DNA of 64,000 bases from Amblyomma americanum. Lineage: Eukaryota; Arthropoda; Arachnida; Ixodida; Ixodidae. Shown in pieces: positions 48,926-63,100 of this stretch. The position numbers and the translations under genes are program-made. Each line of letters opens with the position of its first letter. Within the stretch, counting starts at the first letter, position 1. The notes beneath the pieces were generated by a model. It was not told where the DNA came from. It was given only the letters and a program-made list of their open reading frames with translations, and did no database searches. The DNA lies in contig NW_027526669.1 of NCBI RefSeq assembly GCF_052857255.1, positions 62,001-126,000 on the forward strand, in the 5' to 3' direction.

Positions 48926-51800
48926 CTCAGAACGGCGCGAAAACTTGTATTCCGGCTCAAAACAACGGGATTCATCGTTTTAGATCGAAACTAGCAAGAT
49001 TCACGAGCATCGATTTTACAAGTCCTCCAAGAGTAGACGAGAGAAAGGTGTAAACTTTTACTCTCAGAACTGCGCGAAAACTTGTATTCCGGCTCAAAAC
49101 AATGGGATACATCGTTTTAGATCGAAACTTGCAAGATTCACGAGCATCGATTTTACGTCGTCGAAGAGTAGACGAGAGAAAGGTGTAAACTTTTTCTCTC
49201 AGAACTGCGCGAAAACTTGTATTCCGGCTCAAAACAACGGGATACATCGTTTTAGATCGAAACCAGCAAGATTCACGAGCATCAATTTTACAAGTCGTCG
49301 AATGGTGGACGAGAGAAAGGTGTAAACTTTTTCTCTCAGAACTGCGCGAAAACTTGTATTGCGGCTCAAAAAACGGGATACATCGTTTTAGATCGAAACT
49401 AGCAAGATTCAAGGGCATCGATTTTACAAGTCCTCGAAGAGTAGACGAGAGAAAGGTGTAAACTTTTTCTCTCGGAACTGCGCGAAAACTTGTATTCCGG
49501 CTCAAAACAACGAGATACATCGTTTTAGATCGAAACTAGCAAGATTCACGAGCATCGATTTTACAAGTCGTCGAAGAGTAGACGAGAGAAAGGTGTAAAC
49601 TTTTTCTCTCAGAACTGCGCGAAAACTTGTATTCCGGCTCAAAACAACGGGATACATCGTTTTAGGTTGAAACTAGCAAGATTCACGAGCATCGACTTTA
49701 CAAGTCGTCGAATAGTGGACGAGAGAAAGGTGTAAGCTTTTTCTCTCAGAACTGCGCGAAAACTTGTATTCCGGCTCAAAACAACGGGATACATCGTTTT
49801 TGGTTGAAACTAGCAAGATTCACGAGCATCGATTTTACAAGTCCTCCAGAGTAGACGAGAGAAAGGTTTAAACTTTTACTCTCAGAACTGCGCGAAAACT
49901 TGTATTCCGGTTCAGAACAATGGGTTACATCGTTTTAGATCGAAACTAGCAAGACTCACGAGCATCGCTATTACAAGTCGTCGAAGAGTAGACGAGAGAA
50001 AGGTGTTAACTTTTTCTCTCAGAACTGCGCGAAAACTTGTATTCCGGCTCAAAACAACGGGTTACATTGTTTTAGATCGAAACCAGCAAGATTCACGAGC
50101 ATCGATTTTACACGTCGTCGAAGAGTACACGAGAGAAAGGTGTAAACGTTTTCTCTCAGAACTGCGCGAAAACTTGTATTCCGGCTCAAAACAACGAGAT
50201 ACATCGTTTTGGATCGAAACTAGCAAGATTCACGGGCATCAATTTTACAAGTCTTCGAAGAGTAGACAAGAGAATGGTGTAAACTTTTTCTCTCAAAACA
50301 GCGCGAAAACTTGTATTCCGGCTCAAAACAACGGGATACATCGTTTTGGATCGAAACTAGCAAGATTCACGGGCATCGATTTTACAAGTATTCGAAGAGG
50401 AGACAAGAGAATGGTGTAAACTTTTTCTCTCAGAACTGCGCGAAAACTTGTATTCCGGCTCAAAACAACGGGATTCATCGTTTTAGATCGAAACTAGCAA
50501 GATTCACGAGCATTGATTTTACAAGTCGTCAAAGAGTAGACGAGAGAAAGGTGTAAATTTTTCTCTCAGAACTGCGCGAAAACTTGTATTCCGGCTCAAA
50601 ACAACGGGATACATCGTTTTAGATCGAAACTAGCAAGAGTCACGAGCATTGATTTTACAAGTCGTTGAAGAGTAGACGAGAGAAAGGTGTAAATTTTGCT
50701 CTCAGAACTGCGCGAAAACTTGTATTCCGGCTCAAAACAACGGGATACATCGTTTTAGATCGAAACCAGCAAGATTCACGAGCATCGATTTTACAAGTCG
50801 TCGAATAGTGGACGAGAGAAAGGTGTAAACTTTTTCTCTCAGAACTGCGCGAAAACTTGTATTCCGGCTCAAAACAACGGGATATATCGTTTTAGATCGA
50901 AACCAGGAAGATTCACGAGCATCGAGTTTACAAGTCGTCGAAGAGTAGACAAGAGAAAGGTGTAAACTTTTTATCTCAGAACTTCGCGAAAACTTGTATT
51001 CCGGCTCAAAACAATGGGATACATCGTTTTAGATCGAAACTTGCAAGATTCACGAGCATGGATTTTACGTCGTCGAAGAGTAGACGAGAGAAAGGTGTAA
51101 ACTTTTTCTCTCAGAACTGCGCGAAAACTTGTATTCCGGCTCAAAACAACGGGATTCATCGTTTTAGATCGAAAGTAGCAAGATTCACGAGCATCGATTT
51201 TACAAGTCCTCGAAGAGTAGACGAGAGAAAGGTGTAAACTTTTTCTCTCAGAACTGCGCGAAAACTTGTATTCCGGCTCAAAACAACGAGATACATCGTT
51301 TTAGGTCGAAACTAGCAATATTGACGAGCATCGATTTTACAAGTCGTCGAAGAGTAGACGAGAGAAAGGTGTAAACTTTTTCTCTCAGAACTGCGCGAAA
51401 ACTTGTATTCTGGCTCAAAACAACGGGATACATTGTTTTAGATCGAAACTAGCAAGATTCACGAGCATCTATTTTACAAGTCCTCGAAGAGTACACGAGA
51501 GAAAGGTGTAAACTTTTTCTCTCAGAACTGCGCGAAAACTTCTATTCCAGCTCAAAACAACGGGATACATCGTTGTAGATAGAAACTAGCAAGATATACG
51601 AGCATTGATTTTACAAGTGGTCGAAGAGTAGACGAGAGAAAGGTGTAAACTTTTTCTCTCAGAACTGCGCGAAAACTTGTATTCCGGCTCAAAACAACGG
51701 GATACATCGTTTTAGGTCGAAACTAGCAAGATTCACGAGCATCGATATTACAAGTCGTCGAAGAGTAGACAAGGGAATGGTGTAAACTTTTTCTCTCAGA
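48926..51800 (+). repeat. Mosaic transition between HOR families
   Basis: No long regular order is visible. Type f joins a-b-c-d, then e-like monomers (one with GGTGTAAGCTTTTTC, one with TTTTTGGTTG). A short P-like run follows (AGAACAATGGGTTAC, GCTATTAC, GGTGTTAAC, GACAAGAGAATGG twice), then h- and g-like monomers with GAGCATCGAGTTTAC. It ends in the first monomers of the terminal HOR. Unusual bases include GTATTCGAAGAGGAG near 50,390 and GAGCATGGATTTTAC near 51,060. Confidence 0.7.
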
Positions 51801-53213
51801 ACTGCGCGAAAACTTGTATTCCGGCTCAAAACAACGGGATTCATCGTTTTAGATCGAAACTAGCAAGATTCACGAGCATTGATTTTACAAGTCGTTGAAG
51901 AGTAGACGAGAGAAAGGTGTAAATTTTGCTCTCAGAACTGCGCGAAAACTTGTATTCCGGCTCAAAACAACGGGATACATCGTTTTAGGTCGAAACTAGC
52001 AAGATTCACGAGCATCGATATTACAAGTCGTCGAAGAGTAGACAAGGGAATGGTGTAAACTTTTTCTCTCAGAACTGCGCGAAAACTTGTTTTCCGGCTC
52101 AAAACAACGGGATTCATCGTTTTAGATCGAAACTAGCAAGATTCACGAGCATTGATTTTACAAGTCGTTGAAGAGTAGACGAGAGAAAGGTGTAAATTTT
52201 GCTCTCAGAACTGCGCGAAAACTTGTATTCCGGCTCAAAACAACGGGATACATCGTTTTAGATCGAAACTAGCAAGAGTCACGAGCATCGATTTTACACG
52301 TCGTCGAAGAGTACACGAGAGAAAGGTGTAAACTTTTTCTCTCAGAACTGCGCGAAAACTTCTATTCCAGCTCAAAACAACGGGATACATCGTTGTAGAT
52401 AGAAACTAGCAAGATATGCGAGCATTGATTTTACAAGTCGTCGAAGAGTAGACGAGAGAAAGGTGTAAACTTTTTCTCTCAGAACTGCGCGAAAACTTGT
52501 ATTCCGGCTCAAAACAACGGGATACATCGTTTTAGGTCGAAACTAGCAATATTCACGAGCATCGATATTACAAGTCGTCGAAGAGTAGACGAGAGAAAGG
52601 TGTAAACTTTTTCTCTCAGAACTGCGCGAAAACTTGTATTCCGGCTCAAAACAACGGGGTACATCGTTTTAGATCGAAACTAGCAAGATTCACGAGCATC
52701 GATTTTACAAGTCCTCGAAGAGTAGACGAGAGAAAGGTGTAAACTTTTTCTCTCATAACTGCGCGAAAACTTGTATTCCGGCTCAAAAAAACGGGATGCA
52801 TCGTTTTAGATCGAAACTAGCAACATTCACGAGCATCGATTTTACAAGTCGTCGAAGAGTAGACGAGAGAAAGGTGTAAACTTTTTCTCTCAGAACTGCG
52901 CGAAAACATGTATTCCGGCTCAAAACAACGGGATACATCGTTTTAGGTCGAAACTAGCAAGATTCACGAGCATCGATTTTACAAGTCGTCGAAGAGTAGA
53001 CAAGAGAATGGTGTAAACTTTTTCTCTCAGAACTGCGCGAAAACTTGTATTCCGGCTCAAAACAACGGGATTCATCGTTTTAGATCGAAACTAGCAAGAT
53101 TCACGAGCATTGATTTTACAAGTCGTTGAAGAGTAGACGAGAGAAAGGTGTAAATTTTTCTCTCAGAACTGCGCGAAAACTTGTATTCCGGCTCAAAACA
53201 ACGGGATACATCG

Positions 53214-55538
53214 TTTTATATCGAAACTAGCAAGAGTCACGAGCATCGATTTTACACGTCGTCGAAGAGTACACGAGAAAAAGGTGTAAACGTTTTCTCT
53301 CAGAACTGCGCGAAAACTTGTATACCGGCTCAAAAAAACGGGATACATCGTTTTAGTTAGAAACTAGCAAGATTCACGAGCATCGATTTTACAAGTCGTC
53401 GAAGAGTAGACGTGAGAAAGGTGTAAACTTTTTCTCTCAGAACTGCGCGAAAACTTGTATTCCGGCTCAAAAAAACGGGATACATCGTTTTAGATCGAAA
53501 CTAGCAAGATTCATGGGCATCGATTTTACAAGTCGTCGAAGAGTAGACGAGAGAAAGGTGTAAACTTTTTCTCTCAGAACTGCGCGAAAACTTGTATTCC
53601 GGCTCAAAACAACGGGATACATCGTTTAAGATCGAAACTAGCAAGATTCACGAGCATTGATTTTACACGTCGTCGATGAGTACACGAGAGAAAGGTGTAA
53701 ACGTTTTCTCTCAGAACTGCGCGAAAACTTGTATACCGGCTCAAAAAACGGGATACATCGTTTTAGATCGAAACTAGCAAGATTCACGAGCATCGATTTT
53801 ACAAGTCGTCGAAGAGTAGACGAGAGAAAGGTGTAAACTTTTTCTCTCAGAACTGCGCGAAAACATGTATTCCGGCTCAAAACAACGGGATACATCGTTT
53901 TAGGTCGAAACTAGCAAGATTCACGAGCATCGATTTTACAAGTCGTCGAATAGTGGACGAGAGAAAGGTGTAAACTTTTTCTTTCAGAACGGCGCGAAAA
54001 CTTGTATTCCGGCTCAAAACAACGGGATACATCGTTTTAGATCGAAACTAGCAAGATTCACGAGCATCGATTTTACAAGTCCTCCAAGAGTAGACGAGAG
54101 AAAGGTGTAAACTTTTTCTCTCAGAACTGCGCGAAAACTTGTATTCCGGCTCAAAACAACGGGATTCATCGTTTTAGATCGAAACTAGCAAGATTCACGA
54201 GCATTGATTTTACAAGTCGTTGAAGAGTAGACGAGAGAAAGGTGTAAATTTTGCTCTCAGAACTGCGCGAAAACTTGTATTCCGGCTCAAAACAACGGGA
54301 TACATCGTTTTAGGTCGAAACTAGCAAGATTCACGAGCATCGATATTACAAGTCGTCGAAGAGTAGACAAGGGAATGGTGTAAACTTTTTCTCTCAGAAC
54401 TGCGCGAAAACTTGTATTCCGGCTCAAAACAACGGGATTCATCGTTTTAGATCGAAACTAGCAAGATTCACGAGCATTGATTTTACAAGTCGTTGAAGAG
54501 TAGACGAGAGAAAGGTGTAAATTTTGCTCTCAGAACTGCGCGAAAACTTGTATTCCGGCTCAAAACAACGGGATACATCGTTTTAGATCGAAACTAGCAA
54601 GAGTCACGAGCATCGATTTTACACGTCGTCGAAGAGTACACGAGAGAAAGGTGTAAACTTTTTCTCTCAGAACTGCGCGAAAACTTCTATTCCAGCTCAA
54701 AACAACGGGATACATCGTTGTAGATAGAAACTAGCAAGATATGCGAGCATTGATTTTACAAGTCGTCGATGAGTAGACGAGAGAAAGGTGTAAACTTTTT
54801 CTCTCAGAACTGCGCGAAAACTTGTATTCCGGCTCAAAACAACGGGATACATCGTTTTAGGTCGAAACTAGCAATATTCACGAGCATCGATATTACAAGT
54901 CGTCGAAGAGTAGACGAGAGAAAGGTGTAAACTTTTTCTCTCAGAACTGCGCGAAAACTTGTATTCCGGCTCAAAACAACGGGGTACATCGTTTTAGATC
55001 GAAACTAGCAAGATTCACGAGCATCGATTTTACAAGTCCTCGAAGAGTAGACGAGAGAAAGGTGTAAACTTTTTCTCTCATAACTGCGCGAAAACTTGTA
55101 TTCCGGCTCAAAAAAACGGGATGCATCGTTTTAGATCGAAACTAGCAACATTCACGAGCATCGATTTTACAAGTCGTCGAAGAGTAGACGAGAGAAAGGT
55201 GTAAACTTTTTCTCTCAGAACTGCGCGAAAACATGTATTCCGGCTCAAAACAACGGGATACATCGTTTTAGGTCGAAACTAGCAAGATTCACGAGCATCG
55301 ATTTTACAAGTCGTCGAAGAGTAGACAAGAGAATGGTGTAAACTTTTTCTCTCAGAACTGCGCGAAAACTTGTATTCCGGCTCAAAACAACGGGATTCAT
55401 CGTTTTAGATCGAAACTAGCAAGATTCACGAGCATTGATTTTACAAGTCGTTGAAGAGTAGACGAGAGAAAGGTGTAAATTTTTCTCTCAGAACTGCGCG
55501 AAAACTTGTATTCCGGCTCAAAACAACGGGATACATCG
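53214..55538 (+). repeat. Terminal HOR unit 1 (2,325 bp, 17 monomers)
   Basis: Bounded by TTTTATATCG markers. Compared with the 2,189-bp unit it has one extra GGGATTCATC/CGTTGAAG/TTTTGCTC monomer, and its CCTCCAAG monomer ends AAACTTTTTCTC rather than AAGCTTTTACTC. Confidence 0.85.
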
Positions 55539-57727
55539 TTTTATATCGAAACTAGCAAGAGTCACGAGCATCGATTTTACACGTCGTCGAAGAGTACACG
55601 AGAAAAAGGTGTAAACGTTTTCTCTCAGAACTGCGCGAAAACTTGTATACCGGCTCAAAAAAACGGGATACATCGTTTTAGTTCGAAACTAGCAAGATTC
55701 ACGAGCATCGATTTTACAAGTCGTCGAAGAGTAGACGTGAGAAAGGTGTAAACGTTTTCTCTCAGAACTGCGCGAAAACTTGTATTCCGGCTCAAAAAAA
55801 CGGGATACATCGTTTTAGATCGAAACTAGCAAGATTCATGGGCATCGATTTTACAAGTCGTCGAAGAGTAGACGAGAGAAAGGTGTAAACTTTTTCTCTC
55901 AGAACTGCGCGAAAACTTGTATTCCGGCTCAAAACAACGGGATACATCGTTTAAGATCGAAACTAGCAAGATTCACGAGCATTGATTTTACACGTCGTCG
56001 ATGAGTACACGAGAGAAAGGTGTAAACGTTTTCTCTCAGAACTGCGCGAAAACTTGTATACCGGCTCAAAAAACGGGATACATCGTTTTAGATCGAAACT
56101 AGCAAGATTCACGAGCATCGATTTTACAAGTCGTCGAAGAGTAGACGAGAGAAAGGTGTAAACTTTTTCTCTCAGAACTGCGCGAAAACATGTATTCCGG
56201 CTCAAAACAACGGGATACATCGTTTTAGGTCGAAACTAGCAAGATTCACGAGCATCGATTTTACAAGTCGTCGAATAGTGGACGAGAGAAAGGTGTAAAC
56301 TTTTTCTTTCAGAACGGCGCGAAAACTTGTATTCCGGCTCAAAACAACGGGATACATCGTTTTAGATCGAAACTAGCAAGATTCACGAGCATCGATTTTA
56401 CAAGTCCTCCAAGAGTAGACGAGAGAAAGGTGTAAGCTTTTACTCTCAGAACTGCGCGAAAACTTGTATTCCGGCTCAAAACAACGGGATACATCGTTTT
56501 AGGTCGAAACTAGCAAGATTCACGAGCATCGATATTACAAGTCGTCGAAGAGTAGACAAGGGAATGGTGTAAACTTTTTCTCTCAGAACTGCGCGAAAAC
56601 TTGTATTCCGGCTCAAAACAACGGGATTCATCGTTTTAGTTCGAAACTAGCAAGATTCACGAGCATTGATTTTACAAGTCGTTGAAGAGTAGACGAGAGA
56701 AAGGTGTAAATTTTGCTCTCAGAACTGCGCGAAAACTTGTATTCCGGCTCAAAACAACGGGATACATCGTTTTAGATCAAAACTAGCAAGAGTCACGAGC
56801 ATCGATTTTACACGTCGTCGAAGAGTACACGAGAGAAAGGTGTAAACTTTTTCTCTCAGAACTGCGCGAAAACTTCTATTCCAGCTCAAAACAACGGGAT
56901 ACATCGTTGTAGATAGAAACTAGCAAGATATGCGAGCATTGATTTTACAAGTCGTCGAAGAGTAGACGAGAGAAAGGTGTAAACTTTTTCTCTCAGAACT
57001 GCGCGAAAACTTGTATTCCGGCTCAAAACAACGGGATACATCGTTTTAGGTCGAAACTAGCAATATTCACGAGCATCGATATTACAAGTCGTCGAAGAGT
57101 AGACGAGAGAAAGGTGTAAACTTTTTCTCTCAGAACTGCGCGAAAACTTGTATTCCGGCTCAAAACAACGGGGTACATCGTTTTAGATCGAAACTAGCAA
57201 GATTCACGAGCATCGATTTTACAAGTCCTCGAAGAGTAGACGAGAGAAAGGTGTAAACTTTTTCTCTCATAACTGCGCGAAAACTTGTATTCCGGCTCAA
57301 AAAAACGGGATGCATCGTTTTAGATCGAAACTAGCAACATTCACGAGCATCGATTTTACAAGTCGTCGAAGAGTAGACGAGAGAAAGGTGTAAACTTTTT
57401 CTCTCAGAACTGCGCGAAAACATGTATTCCGGCTCAAAACAACGGGATACATCGTTTTAGGTCGAAACTAGCAAGATTCACGAGCATCGATTTTACAAGT
57501 CGTCGAAGAGTAGACAAGAGAATGGTGTAAACTTTTTCTCTCAGAACTGCGCGAAAACTTGTATTCCGGCTCAAAACAACGGGATTCATCGTTTTAGATC
57601 GAAACTAGCAAGATTCACGAGCATTGATTTTACAAGTCGTTGAAGAGTAGACGAGAGAAAGGTGTAAATTTTTCTCTCAGAACTGCGCGAAAACTTGTAT
57701 TCCGGCTCAAAACAACGGGATACATCG
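55539..57727 (+). repeat. Terminal HOR unit 2 (2,189 bp, 16 monomers)
   Basis: This is the shortest and presumably basic form. Sixteen consensus monomers give 2,192 bp, so net indels total -3. It carries an AAGCTT site at 56,434-56,439 in the CCTCCAAG monomer and one AAGGGAATGG monomer. Confidence 0.87.
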
Positions 57728-60189
57728 TTTTATATCGAAACTAGCAAGAGTCACGAGCATCGATTTTACACGTCGTCGAAGAGTACACGAGAAAAAGGTG
57801 TAAACGTTTTCTCTCAGAACTGCGCGAAAACTTGTATACCGGCTCAAAAAAACGGGATACATCGTTTTAGTTCGAAACTAGCAAGATTCACGAGCATCGA
57901 TTTTACAAGTCGTCGAAGAGTAGACGTGAGAAAGGTGTAAACTTTTTCTCTCAGAACTGCGCGAAAACTTGTATTCCGGCTCAAAAAAACGGGATACATC
58001 GTTTTAGATCGAAACTAGCAAGATTCATGGGCATCGATTTTACAAGTCGTCGAAGAGTAGACGAGAGAAAGGTGTAAACTTTTTCTCTCAGAACTGCGCG
58101 AAAACTTGTATTCCGGCTCAAAACAACGGGATACATCGTTTAAGATCGAAACTAGCAAGATTCACGAGCATTGATTTTACACGTCGTCGATGAGTACACG
58201 AGAGAAAGGTGTAAACGTTTTCTCTCAGAACTGCGCGAAAACTTGTATACCGGCTCAAAAAACGGGATACATCGTTTTAGATCGAAACTAGCAAGATTCA
58301 CGAGCATCGATTTTACAAGTCGTCGAAGAGTAGACGAGAGAAAGGTGTAAACTTTTTCTCTCAGAACTGCGCGAAAACATGTATTCCGGCTCAAAACAAC
58401 GGGATACATCGTTTTAGGTCGAAACTAGCAAGATTCACGAGCATCGATTTTACAAGTCGTCGAATAGTGGACGAGAGAAAGGTGTAAACTTTTTCTTTCA
58501 GAACGGCGCGAAAACTTGTATTCCGGCTCAAAACAACGGGATACATCGTTTTAGATCGAAACTAGCAAGATTCACGAGCATCGATTTTACAAGTCCTCCA
58601 AGAGTAGACGAGAGAAAGGTGTAAGCTTTTACTCTCAGAACTGCGCGAAAACTTGTATTCCGGCTCAAAACAACGGGATACATCGTTTTAGGTCGAAACT
58701 AGCAAGATTCACGAGCATCGATATTACAAGTCGTCGAAGAGTAGACAAGGGAATGGTGTAAACTTTTTCTCTCAGAACTGCGCGAAAACTTGTATTCCGG
58801 CTCAAAACAACGGGATTCATCGTTTTAGATCGAAACTAGCAAGATTCACGAGCATTGATTTTACAAGTCGTTGAAGAGTAGACGAGAGAAAGGTGTAAAT
58901 TTTGCTCTCAGAACTGCGCGAAAACTTGTATTCCGGCTCAAAACAACGGGATACATCGTTTTAGGTCGAAACTAGCAAGATTCACGAGCATCGATATTAC
59001 AAGTCGTCGAAGAGTAGACAAGGGAATGGTGTAAACTTTTTCTCTCAGAACTGCGCGAAAACTTGTATTCCGGCTCAAAACAACGGGATTCATCGTTTTA
59101 GTTCGAAACTAGCAAGATTCACGAGCATTGATTTTACAAGTCGTTGAAGAGTAGACGAGAGAAAGGTGTAAATTTTGCTCTCAGAACTGCGCGAAAACTT
59201 GTATTCCGGCTCAAAACAACGGGATACATCGTTTTAGATCGAAACTAGCAAGAGTCACGAGCATCGATTTTACACGTCGTCGAAGAGTACACGAGAGAAA
59301 GGTGTAAACTTTTTCTCTCAGAACTGCGCGAAAACTTCTATTCCAGCTCAAAACAACGGGATACATCGTTGTAGATAGAAACTAGCAAGATATGCGAGCA
59401 TTGATTTTACAAGTCGTCGAAGAGTAGACGAGAGAAAGGTGTAAACTTTTTCTCTCAGAACTGCGCGAAAACTTGTATTCCGGCTCAAAACAACGGGATA
59501 CATCGTTTTAGGTCGAAACTAGCAATATTCACGAGCATCGATATTACAAGTCGTCGAAGAGTAGACGAGAGAAAGGTGTAAACTTTTTCTCTCAGAACTG
59601 CGCGAAAACTTGTATTCCGGCTCAAAACAACGGGGTACATCGTTTTAGATCGAAACTAGCAAGATTCACGAGCATCGATTTTACAAGTCCTCGAAGAGTA
59701 GACGAGAGAAAGGTGTAAACTTTTTCTCTCATAACTGCGCCAAAACTTGTATTCCGGCTCAAAAAAACGGGATGCATCGTTTTAGATCGAAACTAGCAAC
59801 ATTCACGAGCATCGATTTTACAAGTCGTCGAAGAGTAGACGAGAGAAAGGTGTAAACTTTTTCTCTCAGAACTGCGCGAAAACATGTATTCCGGCTCAAA
59901 ACAACGGGATACATCGTTTTAGGTCGAAACTAGCAAGATTCACGAGCATCGATTTTACAAGTCGTCGAAGAGTAGACAAGAGAATGGTGTAAACTTTTTC
60001 TCTCAGAACTGCGCGAAAACTTGTATTCCGGCTCAAAACAACGGGATTCATCGTTTTAGATCGAAACTAGCAAGATTCACGAGCATTGATTTTACAAGTC
60101 GTTGAAGAGTAGACGAGAGAAAGGTGTAAATTTTTCTCTCAGAACTGCGCGAAAACTTGTATTCCGGCTCAAAACAACGGGATACATCG
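57728..60189 (+). repeat. Terminal HOR unit 3 (2,462 bp, 18 monomers)
   Basis: This is the 16-monomer form plus one duplicated dimer. AAGGGAATGG occurs at 58,747 and again at 59,020, 273 bp apart, each followed by a GGGATTCATC/TTTTGCTC monomer. An AAGCTT site lies at 58,623-58,628, in step with unit 2. Confidence 0.87.
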
Positions 60190-63100
60190 TTTTATATCGA
60201 AACTAGCAAGAGTCACGAGCATCGATTTTACACGTCGTCGAAGAGTACACGAGAAAAAGGTGTAAACGTTTTCTCTCAGAACTGCGCGAAAACTTGTATA
60301 CCGGCTCAAAAAAACGGGATACATCGTTTTAGTTCGAAACTAGCAAGATTCACGAGCATCGATTTTACAAGTCGTCGAAGAGTAGACGTGAGAAAGGTGT
60401 AAACTTTTTCTCTCAGAACTGCGCGAAAACTTGTATTCCGGCTCAAAAAAACGGGATACATCGTTTTAGATCGAAACTAGCAAGATTCATGGGCATCGAT
60501 TTTACAAGTCGTCGAAGAGTAGACGAGAGAAAGGTGTAAACTTTTTCTCTCAGAACTGCGCGAAAACTTGTATTCCGGCTCAAAACAACGGGATACATCG
60601 TTTAAGATCGAAACTAGCAAGATTCACGAGCATTGATTTTACACGTCGTCGATGAGTACACGAGAGAAAGGTGTAAACGTTTTCTCTCAGAACTGCGCGA
60701 AAACTTGTATACCGGCTCAAAAAACGGGATACATCGTTTTAGATCGAAACTAGCAAGATTCACGAGCATCGATTTTACAAGTCGTCGAAGAGTAGACGAG
60801 AGAAAGGTGTAAACTTTTTCTCTCAGAACTGCGCGAAAACATGTATTCCGGCTCAAAACAACGGGATACATCGTTTTAGGTCGAAACTAGCAAGATTCAC
60901 GAGCATCGATTTTACAAGTCGTCGAATAGTGGACGAGAGAAAGGTGTAAACTTTTTCTTTCAGAACGGCGCGAAAACTTGTATTCCGGCTCAAAACAACG
61001 GGATACATCGTTTTAGATCGAAACTAGCAAGATTCACGAGCATCGATTTTACAAGTCCTCCAAGAGTAGACGAGAGAAAGGTGTAAGCTTTTACTCTCAG
61101 AACTGCGCGAAAACTTGTATTCCGGCTCAAAACAACGGGATACATCGTTTTAGGTCGAAACTAGCAAGATTCACGAGCATCGATATTACAAGTCGTCGAA
61201 GAGTAGACAAGGGAATGGTGTAAACTTTTTCTCTCAGAACTGCGCGAAAACTTGTATTCCGGCTCAAAACAACGGGATTCATCGTTTTAGATCGAAACTA
61301 GCAAGATTCACGAGCATTGATTTTACAAGTCGTTGAAGAGTAGACGAGAGAAAGGTGTAAATTTTGCTCTCAGAACTGCGCGAAAACTTGTATTCCGGCT
61401 CAAAACAACGGGATACATCGTTTTAGATCGAAACTAGCAAGAGTCACGAGCATCGATTTTACACGTCGTCGAAGAGTACACGAGAGAAAGGTGTAAACTT
61501 TTTCTCTCAGAACTGCGCGAAAACTTCTATTCCAGCTCAAAACAACGGGATACATCGTTGTAGATAGAAACTAGCAAGATATGCGAGCATTGATTTTACA
61601 AGTCGTCGAAGAGTAGACGAGAGAAAGGTGTAAACTTTTTCTCTCAGAACTGCGCGAAAACTTGTATTCCGGCTCAAAACAACGGGATACATCGTTTTAG
61701 GTCGAAACTAGCAATATTCACGAGCATCGATATTACAAGTCGTCGAAGAGTAGACGAGAGAAAGGTGTAAACTTTTTCTCTCAGAACTGCGCGAAAACTT
61801 GTATTCCGGCTCAAAACAACGGGGTACATCGTTTTAGATCGAAACTAGCAAGATTCACGAGCATCGATTTTACAAGTCCTCGAAGAGTAGACGAGAGAAA
61901 GGTGTAAACTTTTTCTCTCAGAACTGCGCGAAAACTTGTATTCCGGCTCAAAAAAACGGGATGCATCGTTTTAGATCGAAACTAGCAACATTCACGAGCA
62001 TCGATTTTACAAGTCGTCGAAGAGTAGACGAGAGAAAGGTGTAAACTTTTTCTCTCAGAACTGCACGAAAACTTGTATTACGGCTCACAACAACGGGATG
62101 CATCGTTTTAGATCGAAACTAGCAACATTCACGAGCATCGATTTTACAAGTCGTCGAAGAGTAGACGAGAGAAAGGTGTAAACTTTTTCTCTCAGAACTG
62201 CGCGAAAACATGTATTCCGGCTCAAAACAACGGGATACATCGTTTTAGGTCGAAACTAGCAAGATTCACGAGCATCGATTTTACAAGTCCTCCAAGAGTA
62301 GACGAGAGAAAGGTGTAAGCTTTTACTCTCAGAACTGCGCGAAAACTTGTATTCCGGCTCAAAACAACGGGATACATCGTTTTAGGTCGAAACTAGCAAG
62401 ATTCACGAGCATCGATATTACAAGTCGTCGAAGAGTAGACAAGGGAATGGTGTAAACTTTTTCTCTCAGAACTGCGCGAAAACTTGTATTCCGGCTCAAA
62501 ACAACGGGATTCATCGTTTTAGATCGAAACTAGCAAGATTCACGAGCATTGATTTTACAAGTCGTTGAAGAGTAGACGAGAGAAAGGTGTAAATTTTGCT
62601 CTCAGAACTGCGCGAAAACTTGTATTCCGGCTCAAAACAACGGGATACATCGTTTTAGATCGAAACTAGCAAGAGTCACGAGCATCGATTTTACACGTCG
62701 TCGAAGAGTACACGAGAGAAAGGTGTAAACTTTTTCTCTCAGAACTGCGCGAAAACTTCTATTCCAGCTCAAAACAACGGGATACATCGTTGTAGATAGA
62801 AACTAGCAAGATATGCGAGCATTGATTTTACAAGTCGTCGAAGAGTAGACGAGAGAAAGGTGTAAACTTTTTCTCTCAGAACTGCGCGAAAACTTGTATT
62901 CCGGCTCAAAACAACGGGATACATCGTTTTAGGTCGAAACTAGCAATATTCACGAGCATCGATATTACAAGTCGTCGAAGAGTAGACGAGAGAAAGGTGT
63001 AAACTTTTTCTCTCAGAACTGCGCGAAAACTTGTATTCCGGCTCAAAACAACGGGGTACATCGTTTTAGATCGAAACTAGCAAGATTCACGAGCATCGAT

